64,000 nucleotides of DNA from Acholoe squamosa (lineage: Eukaryota > Annelida > Polychaeta > Phyllodocida > Polynoidae), in assembly GCA_949317995.1 (NCBI GenBank), contig OX439052.1, positions 43,148,599 to 43,212,598 of the forward strand, given 5' to 3'. The position numbers and the translations under genes were made by a program. Positions 13,101-21,836 of this stretch are shown one piece after another. Position 1 is the stretch's first letter; the number at the start of each line of letters is the position of its first letter. A model generated the notes under the pieces. It saw only the letters and a list, made by a program, of their open reading frames with translations, was not told the origin of the DNA and ran no database searches.

Positions 13101-15614
13101 CTTTGGGAGTGTATCAACTCGATGATTGGCATGGTGTATGAATGCAGTCCCAGTGAGAAGCTCTACCGTAATCTCCCGTGTATAAGGCGCAGCTTGCGTA
13201 TAAGGCACACCCACAACTCAGAGAATGCAAGTCCATGTATAAGGCGCACCTCTAAGGGCAGATTTTTGCTAATTTAGTACTGTTCTATAGTAAAAATACC
13301 CCCCCCCCTATAAGGCGCACCCCAAACTCAAGGCAATGTCCCTCCCACGTATAAGACTCAGCAGCATTTTGTTTGGCGTATAAGACGCGCATTATATGCG
13401 GGAGATTACGGTACTCATGCATCATAACAAATCTAGGGTATACCAGGGCATGCGTGATTGATCAAAGCAATGCGCAAGCCAAAGATAATAGGTATTTTTT
13501 CCCCCCAAAAAAAGTACTTTTATCAATACTTACATCTTCCACTTCAAAGTGTGATGAACAAGTTGTAGAGAAGCGCTGGTGAAGTTTGAGACTTGCAATC
13601 TGAGAGAAGCCCTCACCACAAATCTGTAACACATATACAATACAAACATTAGCAAGGAAGCAAATTCTTACTTTCATTCATGACATTTCTTTTTTTTGAA
13701 CTCGTGTACTTCTAATACAGCTTTCTGTTTTTAAAGGATTTTAATTTTATTCTTCCCATAAACCGGCTTCTGAATTTCCCCCAAACTCAACCCCCTGCTT
13801 AAGACCAGGGTTTTTACTAGAGATTATAGTGAAAACCTTGAAAAAAAAAGTGCCCCAAAACCAGCTTATAGTTTTTCCTTAAACTCAACCCCTGGCTTAT
13901 AACTGGGGCCGACTTAACTAAAGTGACACCCATTTTTGAAAAAAAAAAATTTCAGAAAAAAGTCTTGCGAATACTTACAATACATTTAAAGGCATCAGAG
14001 GTATGTGCGTTGGAATGTGCTTTGATTTGTGCTGCATCAGTTAATGTCAACCCACAGTCCCGGCACACGATACCACCGCCATGGTTATCCCGACGGTGAG
14101 CTTCGAGGTCATTCTGTTCTGTAAATACTGCACCACAGCCGCAGTCCAGTTTCCGTTTCTTGACAGGGGGGGCATCTGTCACTTCGGGGACGTCTGTCAC
14201 TTCAACTGTGCCTTCCTTATTGCCATATGTGTGATCACCGAGTACACTGGGCGTGCTGATGTCTCCCACAATGTCTGGGTTAACGTGATCAGACGATGTC
14301 ACCGGTGCAGTAGCGAGTTCTTGCGCTATCGCTGCAGGTTCTTGAGAGGTCTGGATAGCGGGTGTTCCACCTTCATTCTAAATCATAAAAATTGCTTCAT
14401 GAATACCGTAATCTCCCGCGTATAAGGCGCGTCTTATATGGGGGGTTTTAGTTCTCATTGGATCCACAAGGGGGACACCAAAACCATATATTACATGCCC
14501 CCTTGGTCATAATAGGATATAAGGGCCGCAGGAGGGTCCTTCACATAGGTTTTTGAATTTTGAAAATTCATTCAATAGAACAAAATTTATGAATTTTACA
14601 TATTTTTGAGAATTTTCCAAAACTCTAGGTGCGCCTTATATGCGGGCTGCGCCTTATACGCGGGAGATTACGGTAGGTAGATTTTACATTATTTCTTTGT
14701 CACGTTGCTACAGTACAGGGGTGTGAAATGCCGAAACCAATTTCCTCTGAAGTGCATTATATCACCTCACAAGGATTTCTAGTTGATATTATTACGTAAG
14801 ATAAAGGTGATTTAACTTTTCAATTGGCTACATTGTACCTGTTTTTATTGTACAATAAGTCCAAAATTTACCATTGGGATACTTGTCTACCTCCATTTGG
14901 GCTGGCATTAGTTCTAATATTGGAAAAAGTCTAAGACCCCCCCCCCCAACAAAGGGTTATTTTCTTTCTCACTGGATTTGCACAGTTCTCAGGGATGGCC
15001 CACGAGAGCATCAAATACGCAGAATTCCGCATTTCCACGGAAATTTCACACCCCTGACAGTATAATCTGCATTCTAAGACTTAAGATCAGAACAATTGTA
15101 TTAGCAGCATCACCGGCTTGAATTTGAAGAATGACAGTATGGGGGCTTAATATAATTTTGGACAAGATTAATACTCATCTAATGTACAATATCTCCGTCT
15201 ATAAGATGCACCCCTAACATTGGCAGCTTCTATATGCCACTCTAGAGGCCCGTCCTTGCGTATACCCTGTCCCTTCTACACGGGGTATTAGTCATTTCAA
15301 AGAAAATATTTATATTTATCAAAATCCAAAATGACTTTATCAATTACAGCAGACAGTAACTTTATTCCTACCTGTACAAGTGTGAGTTGCTTTGCCTTGA
15401 CGTGGTAGACTTCCTTGAGGTCGGTGATGAGTTCTTCTATCTGTAACAGCTTCATGTTACACACGGTACAGAGGTACGCTGTCTCTAGTACTGCTAAGGC
15501 TGGACTACCATCTTCCAGCTCCAGTACAGACCGTAGTCTGCGCAGCAACTTCTGGTCTATTTGTGATGGTAGACTCCCACAGCATACAAAACACAGGATG
15601 TCCGCTGTCGCCAT
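6605..15614 (-). CDS. Multi-exon C2H2 zinc-finger protein with N-terminal ZAD-like module (gene A)
   Basis: Seven exons join in frame: 15614-15372, 14377-13979, 13623-13534, 12274-12104, 11084-10839, 8866-8060 and 7102-6605, giving 817 residues plus stop. Every exon is a whole number of codons, so all six introns are phase 0. The start is an ATG in a CAAGATGG context. The N-terminus has two CxxC pairs (C8/C11 and C49/C52) followed by a helix-like stretch, the layout of a ZAD dimerisation module. About five fingers follow in exons 2-4, some with an unusual C-x-C pair. Exon 5 is a basic then acidic linker, and six fingers fill exons 6-7. The likely role is a nuclear DNA-binding regulator. The family resemblance is clear, the target is unknown, and no orthologue can be named. 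Intron 6 has a GC donor; the others begin with GT. Confidence 0.85.
7439..7763. mobile_element. MITE with CAGGGGTGTGAAAT termini
   Basis: Terminal inverted repeats CAGGGGTGTGAAAT / ATTTCACACCCCTG bound a 325-bp non-coding element in gene A intron 6. A second copy lies at 14716-15056 with a closely similar interior. The CAGGG ends recall hAT-type elements, but the family is not settled. Confidence 0.8.
8060..8866 (-). CDS. Gene A exon 6: linker plus four fingers, GC donor
   Basis: 269 codons starting after TTGGTAG. A long polar/basic region precedes fingers CEIC, CSIC, CEYC and CQQC; the last is cut by the intron after LSHMQ. The exon ends CAG|GCAAGT, a GC-AG type donor, and joins 7102 in frame to complete the finger (EHQLIH). 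Immediately beyond the donor lies a palindromic repeat rich in the word CATGATGCA. Confidence 0.85.
9727..10065. repeat. 22-bp minisatellite, about 15 copies
   Basis: Direct repeats of TGCACACTGTGATGACACCA plus AA, with A/G and A/C variants. The 22-bp period is not a multiple of three, so all three minus frames stay open; those open frames are artefacts. It lies in gene A intron 5. Confidence 0.95.
10182..10357. mobile_element. Palindromic MITE, GGGCCGCTGATGCA family
   Basis: Begins GGCCGCTAATGCATTA and ends with the inverted form TAATGCACTACATTGTAGCGGC, then AAAGGTTT. The interior has the AAGTGCTGGCGAG word shared with other copies. Gene A intron 5. Confidence 0.6.
10839..11084 (-). CDS. 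Gene A exon 5: basic/acidic linker
   Basis: 82 codons between TTTTCAG and TCG|GTAGGT. No fingers are present. The first part is rich in Lys, Arg, Pro and Gln (possible nuclear localisation or DNA-backbone contact). The second half is strongly acidic (runs of E and D with YV). The role is inferred from composition only. Confidence 0.75.
11840..12085. mobile_element. Palindromic MITE, AACCCTTTAAGGGC family
   Basis: A well preserved copy: starts AACCCTTTAAGGGCCGCTGA and ends TCAGCGGCTTTTAAAGGTTT. Inside are mirrored blocks with CATCATGCC, CATTGGTCATCATGATGCAC and AAGTGCTGGCGAG. It lies about 20 bp from the exon 4 donor of gene A. Confidence 0.8.
12104..12274 (-). CDS. Gene A exon 4: two fingers
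   Basis: 57 codons between GTGCAG and GAG|GTAAGT. One finger again opens CGCG (C-x-C) and closes HREKEH; the second is CGMC...HHQQVH. The pair resembles the exon 2 pair, so the two exons look like duplicates of one unit. Confidence 0.8.
13164..13413. mobile_element. Palindromic MITE, TACCGTAATCTCCCGCGTAT family
   Basis: Ends TACCGTAATCTCCCG and CGGGAGATTACGGTA. The interior repeats TATAAGGCGCACCCC words in both orientations around a TAGTACTGTTCTATAGTAAAAATACCCC centre. Gene A intron 3. Confidence 0.85.
13534..13623 (-). CDS. Gene A exon 3: short finger-completing exon
   Basis: 30 codons (ICGEGFSQ...) between TTACAG and GAT|GTAAGT. It supplies the second cysteine and the histidines for the finger begun in exon 2. 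The histidine spacing is atypical: H, then a gap containing TTC, then SSH. This finger may be degenerate. Confidence 0.75.
13979..14377 (-). CDS. Gene A exon 2: linker and fingers with C-x-C spacing
   Basis: 133 codons between a TTTAG acceptor and an ATT|GTAAGT donor. A low-complexity Thr/Pro/Asp linker leads to a finger beginning CGCG (one residue between cysteines instead of two), then a CRDC finger. The first cysteine of a third finger (FKCI) sits at the very end, so this finger is split across the intron. Confidence 0.8.
14404..14675. mobile_element. Palindromic MITE, TACCGTAATCTCCCGCGTAT family
   Basis: Ends TACCGTAATCTCCCGCGTAT and ATACGCGGGAGATTACGGTA, a perfect terminal match, about 272 bp. 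Lies 27 bp upstream of the gene A exon 2 acceptor in transcript orientation. A left half of the same subtype lies at 17482. Confidence 0.85.
14716..15056. mobile_element. MITE with CAGGGGTGTGAAAT termini, second copy
   Basis: Same termini and interior as 7439-7763. Flanked by ACAGTA on both sides, a likely 6-bp target duplication. Lies in gene A intron 1. Confidence 0.8.
15372..15614 (-). CDS. Gene A exon 1: ZAD-like cysteine module
   Basis: 81 codons from ATG at 15614 to a CAG|GTAGG donor. The Cys pairs CFVC and CTVC are 38 residues apart, and a leucine-rich helix follows the second pair, as in ZAD domains, which dimerise many arthropod zinc-finger factors and also occur in vertebrate ZNF276. 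The assignment rests on spacing only and should be treated as ZAD-like. Confidence 0.75.
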
Positions 15615-15907
15615 CTTGACTCAACCCTGTCGATGAGATGGAAAAATTTAACTAGGGCACTGGCTTTTTTTTTTCTAAAAGGAGACTAAATTTCCATGCC
15701 TTCCCTCAAGAGGGCGTTGACATTTTTTACAACCGGAGTGGGGTGGGTGGTTGAGGCCATAAACAAATTACAGACCATCCAAGGAGAAGGGGACGGAAAG
15801 TTTGTCGTGGACACTCCCTTTAAGCCCAGGATCCACTGCATTTCCTCTCGCACGTTCTGTTGAATGACATGCAGCCTTTGTCAGAGTATTGGATCCCCAT
15901 CTTTTAA

Positions 15908-16541
15908 TACCGTAAATTATCTCGTAGAAGCCGCAGCTTATACCGAACCCAAATAAGAGTGTGGCATATAGGATATTGGTGTGTCTCATGAAATCAGTGC
16001 AATGTCACATTTCTGACCGGCAACAGAAATTTAGCTATTTCTCAAAGAGTAAAGATATAGTTGTATGCCCCAGGTACAGAGGATCTTTTGACCCATTGAC
16101 AGAGGATCTTATGACCCATTGATCTTTTTTCTTAAATATTTATACCTTTCCTCTTATTAATGCTTAACTAAATGGTCAGAAACAGTCAGAAAGGTGAGTT
16201 ATAATCCTGTAGCCATACCAATAATAAAACAACTTTAAATTAATGTACCAAAGTTATATCATCTTAAAGCCAAACATTTCTTCTATTAGGCAGCACGATT
16301 TTTCCATTCAGCTTTATGTATTGTTGCTGCTTTCTGGTCAGAAAGGTGACATTGCACTGATTTCATGAGACACACCGATATGCCCAAAGTTGGGGTGTGG
16401 CTTATATGAGGAGTTTTGGCACCATAGAATAGTACTAAAGTCTAAACTATTTTCAAGCCCCAGATGTGGCTTATAGCCTCCTCCCAAACTCAGGATGCGC
16501 CTTATACGAGGGATGTGGCTTATATGAGAGAATTTACGGTA
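15908..16541. mobile_element. Nested palindromes: TACCGTAAATT element holding a second inverted repeat
   Basis: The outer ends TACCGTAAATTATCTC and GAGAATTTACGGTA are inverted. Inside, 15966-16385 has its own arms of about 46 bp (GTGTGTCTCATGAAATCAGT and complement). This looks like one palindromic element inserted into another. Confidence 0.7.
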
Positions 16542-16557
16542 GTCAAAAAGGGTTACT

Positions 16558-16655
16558 GGAATGATGACCCCAAGGAACAATGATCCCACAGGAACGATGA
16601 TCCCATTTTCTCCTCCCGAGGAACGATGATCCCATCTTAAGGAACCATGATCCCA
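16558..16655. repeat. Short tandem word GGAACGATGATCCCA
   Basis: Four to five imperfect copies of GGAACGATGATCCCA with variable spacers. It resembles the word arrays of the foldback elements described at 29 and 30.6 kb, but no opposing arm was found. Confidence 0.7.
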
Positions 16656-18920
16656 CATTAGATAAAATGTTTAAGGTTAGGGCTATTTCACAGCCCTAAG
16701 ATGTTATTGGTTTCTATGTTCAAAGGGCTAGACTCTATATGAAATTACATGTACATGCAAAAGTGGTATGCTACATGCAAATATAATATAACACTTCACA
16801 TCCTGCATCATAGCTACCGTCAATATAATACATGTATCATATGTTTATACTATTATACATGTAGGTGGCCCTGAAGGGGTTAATGGTCACAGGTAAACAG
16901 TACAACCCACTCAACCCCTTGTGCAGCAAGCTGGAACCTCTACTTCCAATAAGCCAATGACATAATTACTACCTAATTAAGAGGATTATATCTGGTCCAT
17001 CCAGATGTGTGAGCATGTACATGGCTATTTCTCTTAAGGCTAAACTCACCTTGAGACAATCTGTGCATTTTACTTTTTCATCCCAATACATGTATAACTT
17101 CCATCTTACACAGGAGTTTTGTCATTATAATGACTAATGACTTTACCACATCCTGACATTTTAAAATTCTCTTGTAACATGACAAATACCTCTTTCAGAT
17201 TTGAAATATTAAACTGAGTTTTGTCCTTAAAACTTTTAAGGAAGCTACCTCAACCCCTAGATCCAGGTACCTTAGACTTGGCCAAGCTACTTGTCTCAGT
17301 CTAATCCTATGTGAACACTAAGGACTTTTATGTGGGCAAGTCTACCCATTTGGCCACATTCCATTGCATCGACTCCCCTTACGTGACTACTATGTTATTG
17401 GCTAGCCAATAACATAAATATCTCTCATAGCTGATGTTTACTGACCCATCTGCACCAGTAATTCATGATTTGTTGGTGATTTACCGTAACCTCCCGCATA
17501 TAAGGCGCGTCTTATACGGGGGGTTTTAGTTCTCATTGCATCCACAAGGGGGACTCCAAGACCTTTCTTTTGATATGTTACAAGCCCCCTTAGCCATAAC
17601 AGAATATATGGGGACCTAGGGGGTCCATGGGCCCCAAGTTACACATTAAATTTGACAGAATAATCATAGAGATTAACCAATTACATCACTGTAAGCACAA
17701 CAGTTTGGTGATTCTTGGGCTATATTTTGCACCATAAGGAACTAAGATAAGTATTATAGATCATGTTAGAAAGTCAAAATTTTCTAAATGGCAGTGTGAT
17801 AAGCTGACCTTTCTTGGATTTTTTTTACTCAACTCTCTTACACTCTTTAGCTTTTGGCTAATTTGGGATAATAGATAATGGAGAGCTGATTAAAGGTCCT
17901 AAAAGTACACATTTTTATGGTTATCCCTATATGAGTTACGAAAATATTTAGTTTTAATATTTTCGGTTTAATTTCAAAACTCTTCTGAATTATATATAAT
18001 TTGTCCAGATATTTCTCCCTCTATGGTAACTAATAATGTCTTAAGCTTTCAGTAGGTCTCAAATGTAAAAATTGACCAAGAATTAACCAAAATATCAGCA
18101 TTTTATATTTCAAGGTTTACAGAAATTTCACTCTACGCACACCCATACTCCTTGAGAACTGATAAGATATTAAATTAATGACTGGATCTAGAGTAAAATG
18201 ACCCACAAATTCTGATTCCTTGGTCAACGAAGTCAGCCCAAAATGTAAACCTCAACAGAAATACACAAGTTATATATCAAATGAAAGAGCTTAAAAAATA
18301 CAATAAATAGCTTTTTAAATCAAGTTAATACGCCCATTAGAAGCATTTTTATATCACTTTGAAATTTGGAAATATGAAATACATTCTGTAATTCCTCGCT
18401 CTGTATATTTACTCAAAACTTTAGATAAGCCTGGCCATTAGACATGTACTGGGCGTGCGTGATTTTGACACAGCTGTACATAATTACTGATAGGTTTTGA
18501 CTGTATGGGTCGATTTACTAACCAATTACACCTCCTTGAAGCTGAATATTAGGAGATTTACATATCTGTGTAAGATTTAATTGCTAGCTGTAAAAGTATT
18601 TCTAATTTTGAGTTGAAATATGAATTTTAAATATTTTTTTTTATGAATTTTCTGGTATTACATATGCAGGTGATTTAAAATCTAATTATATTTAGGTAAT
18701 TAACATATTGTAGAATAGCCCTGTAGGTTCTGTTAGCTTCTGTAAAAAATATTTATTCCAGAAAATTGGTTCAAAGTTGAACAAGTTTGTGAGACCCATC
18801 AAAATGTAGGTCAATTGTTTACTCTCAAATGTTTACTGTCTGAATCAGTAGAAAAAATAGAAAATGAAGCAAAATATTGTGCCAGTGAGATAGAGCTATG
18901 TGTTCCCTTTAATTTGATAT

Positions 18921-19157
18921 TACCGTAATCTCCCGCGTAGAAGACGCGTCTTCTACGCCAAACAAATGCCTGGTGAGTCTTATAGGATTATCTGAAGTTG
19001 GGGGTGCGTCTTATACACGGGGTACTTTTACTATAGAAATGTACTAATCTTACAAATTTCAGCCTTAAGATGTGCGTCTTATACGCGGAATAGCCATTGG
19101 CAAGTTAGGGGTGCGTCTTATACGCGCACTGCGTCTTATACGCGGGAGATTACGGTA
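18921..19157. mobile_element. Palindromic MITE, TACCGTAATCTCCCGCGTAT family
   Basis: Ends TACCGTAATCTCCCGCGTAG and TACGCGGGAGATTACGGTA. The interior carries TGCGTCTTATACGCG words in mirrored order. Confidence 0.85.
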
Positions 19158-19944
19158 TATTGAAGTAAATCTATCCAGTTAGTAGGACCCCCAGAATCAG
19201 TATTTTATGTTACATGGACGTAAATGCTGCCCTCTTGTGAGTCATATGGTATTCAGGCCTGTACTGAAGGGTGTTCTGACTGCTGATTGGTTTAGAATTA
19301 GACAGAAGAAATATTGGTAAAATTATGAAAAAAAAATCACAGGTGTTCCCAAATAGTTAATAAAATGGAATAGTAGGTGTGTTTTTATATTATGCCAGGC
19401 CTTGGGGATTTTATGAGGCACGCAAAAGTTAATCTGGCCAATGGAGATTTTTAAGCCCAAAATAGAGTAGAATGGCACTCACTGCACATATCATTCCATT
19501 ATTCAAGATTTTCAGGGTTAAGCCTATCCAACATTCTGTCACATTGTGTATGAGGGATGAGTTAACCGTGCTATGGTTGAAATTTTTAGGCGGCTGTTTT
19601 TGTGTGTTACACTATATAGAAACATAGAGGAAATGGATTTAGTTCCCTGTGACCTTTACCAACACATGTTTACCACTGTGACAGATATGGGGAGCGGGCA
19701 GCCAAATTCGGCTGACTTCGCTACCTTGGTTATTTTTACCCCTATTACTGAAACATAATCAACTTTGACAATGGTAACCGTAAAGGACCTGAAAATAGAA
19801 GATCATATTATTTGATTTACTAGGGATGGGCGCCAGCAGCTACTGCTGAACGCTGCCTCTCTGTCACTATAGTAAATAGAGCAACTTCAAAACCTGAATT
19901 TTGTTACTTCTGTTCCATGGGAAAATACCATCTTTTGGCATGTT

Positions 19945-20266
19945 ATTAAGATTATTTGAGACTTACCTGTAAGTTGAGGTATAATCAGGATTATACCGAG
20001 GGAACCTGGCGGTTCAGGGAATACACGAGAGGAGGATTCGCGCATGCGCAGTCAGTCCTTAAGAGCCTGTGAAGGGGGGTCAACTAACTAATACCTAACC
20101 TTACTAGGGGTAAATTCCAATAAAACCCCCCTTATTAATTAATCTGAGACATCATGATTAACGGAGGGAGGGAGCGGTAGGGCGTGTATTCCCTGAACCG
20201 CCAGGTTCCCTCGGTATAATCCTGATTATACCTCAACTTACAGGTAAGTCTCAAATAATCTTAATA
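19945..20266. mobile_element. 320-bp hairpin abutting the DIRS element
   Basis: Arms of about 83 bp (19945-20027 and 20183-20266) are near-perfect inverted repeats containing ACTTACCTGTAAGTTGAGGT. Next to the left arm, 20025-20056 is a 32-bp match to the reverse complement of 25720-25751, the 5' end of the adjacent retroelement. The arm also resembles the retroelement terminus at GGGAACCT and ACACGAGAGG. It is likely a non-autonomous relative or a rearranged terminal part. The right arm meets the retroelement terminal repeat with no spacer. Confidence 0.75.
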
Positions 20267-20309
20267 TTATCCCTCGGGAACCTTCAGCGTTTCCGAGAAT
20301 CCACGAGAG
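20264..20309. repeat. DIRS terminal inverted repeat, 3' side
   Basis: 46 bp starting ATATTATCCCTCGGGAACCT, identical to the reverse complement of 25744-25789. Confidence 0.95.
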
Positions 20310-20570
20310 TTTCAGAGCAATTGACTACCCTGAACAGAAAACACAAAAACGTATTTACATTCAACTTGTATTGTCTGTGACCATATTAAAGTGGTAATGT
20401 GGAAGAAAATATATATCCACATATGATAACAACTTGTCTATAATAAGTCTAACTTGACTTATACATCCAATGTGTCATCTTAAGATGCCAATAACCATAA
20501 CAGTTCTAAACTTACAAAGTTCAAATACTCGCAAGAGTAACTTTCCAGCCTTACAAAAGGTAACTTCATT

Positions 20571-21836
20571 TTACGCCAGAATGGCGTTACCCTCGACAAT
20601 GTCTTCTATTGGTTTGTGATAAAACCGTGCAAATGAAACTGACTGGCGCCACCCAGCCCGTTTCATTAGCAGGTTTAAGTTGCCCCCCACCCTGAGGAGC
20701 CCCGACGCTGAGGCTCCTCGGGTTGAGTGCAGCTTGTACTGTTGCACGTCTATGCCTGATAACGCAAGTACGCCTAACACCCATCTTGATAGAGTGTCCC
20801 GACTTATCGGTAGATGTGGTTTTATATAACTAATAAGCAACTGCGATTCTTCAGATCGAATTGTCCTTGTTCTTTCCAGGTACTGTTCCAGGCACCGTAC
20901 CACACACACCCTAGGGTTTTCGTCAAACTTCCGAAGTACCAGTGTGTTCAGCGGATCACCTTGCCGGTTGCTCTTCAGTAGTTTCGTCATGCGGAACACT
21001 GCTTTGTCCTTAACAGACAGGTTTTTGATTGACAGATTTACTATGGTCTGTCCCCTCTGTGATGTCACGAGAAGTAGTAATACGCTCAACTTCATCGAGA
21101 GTTTCTTAAGTGAGACTGTTTCATTGTCCCACTGCTGAATGACATCAAGTACCTTACGGACGTCCCAAAAGGTGTGGTAGCGGGGACCCGGCGGATTCAT
21201 TTCATACGCTCCTTTGATCAACAGCTTGACTACCTGATGTTGTCCCACTGGTTTGCCATTGACATAATTGCAAACCGCAGAGAGAGCACATCTGGCTGCG
21301 TTCAGGGCCTGGTAACTTTTCCCCTCTCTTTGCAGTTTTGAAAGGAACTGACACACTTGCTGAATAGTAGGCTGGAGCACTGGAATGCCCCTTTCCACGC
21401 AGAAAACGCACCAGTCTTTAAGATAAGTCGTATATGACTTCCTAGTGGCAGGTCTCCTGGCATTAACTGCCAGCTGAATAGTATGACTGTCAAATCCCCT
21501 TTTCACCAATTTCTTCTTCAGAAGGAACGATAGACCACCAACGGGGTAGTTTGTAGCCTTAGCTTGTTCGCGGGCTCTCCTGGATGACACAAGTTTCCTC
21601 TGTCTCTCCTGAAGCGAAGTCTTCTCCAATTGGTGCGTTGGAGCCCGCCGTACCACGGTTGACCCGGCCAATCGGGGGTGACCAGAATCGCTTGTACCCT
21701 CTCCAGTCTGATCCTTTGAATTACGGGTCCCAACAGACTGAAAGGAGGAAAAATATACATGTATTTTCCCCTCCATGAGATGGACAAGGCATCTTTGTCC
21801 CAGGCGCCAGGTTGTGGCCCCCAAGACACAAAACAT
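20571..21836 (-). CDS. DIRS tyrosine recombinase
   Basis: A 421-residue ORF of the lambda-integrase superfamily that would integrate the circular DNA intermediate. Visible catalytic pattern: Arg261 in TSQRGQT, the H370-x-x-R373 box in LHSTRGAS, Trp396 in the H/W position, and Tyr406 in FARFYHK as nucleophile. A helical core-binding region lies at about 115-210. The first about 105 residues overlap the end of the RT-RNase H ORF in another frame, so the true start may be further in, near residue 95-105. No stop or frameshift is seen. Confidence 0.9.
   Translation of the reverse strand: MFCVLGATTWRLGQRCLVHLMEGKIHVYFSSFQSVGTRNSKDQTGEGTSDSGHPRLAGSTVVRRAPTHQLEKTSLQERQRKLVSSRRAREQAKATNYPVGGLSFLLKKKLVKRGFDSHTIQLAVNARRPATRKSYTTYLKDWCVFCVERGIPVLQPTIQQVCQFLSKLQREGKSYQALNAARCALSAVCNYVNGKPVGQHQVVKLLIKGAYEMNPPGPRYHTFWDVRKVLDVIQQWDNETVSLKKLSMKLSVLLLLVTSQRGQTIVNLSIKNLSVKDKAVFRMTKLLKSNRQGDPLNTLVLRKFDENPRVCVVRCLEQYLERTRTIRSEESQLLISYIKPHLPISRDTLSRWVLGVLALSGIDVQQYKLHSTRGASASGLLRVGGNLNLLMKRAGWRQSVSFARFYHKPIEDIVEGNAILA

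Larger units (their letters stand above)
15615..19944. other. Intergenic region between zinc-finger locus and DIRS element
   Basis: No supported gene. Contents: putative gene A promoter side (15615-15760), the nested palindrome at 15908-16541, a GGAACGATGATCCCA tandem word at about 16558-16655, a half MITE at 17482, AT-rich sequence from 17640 to 18910, and a full MITE at 18921-19157. Confidence 0.6.

Noticed and set aside
19573..19758. 61-codon plus frame before the DIRS element
   Set aside because: No domain, no splice context and no codon pattern above chance.
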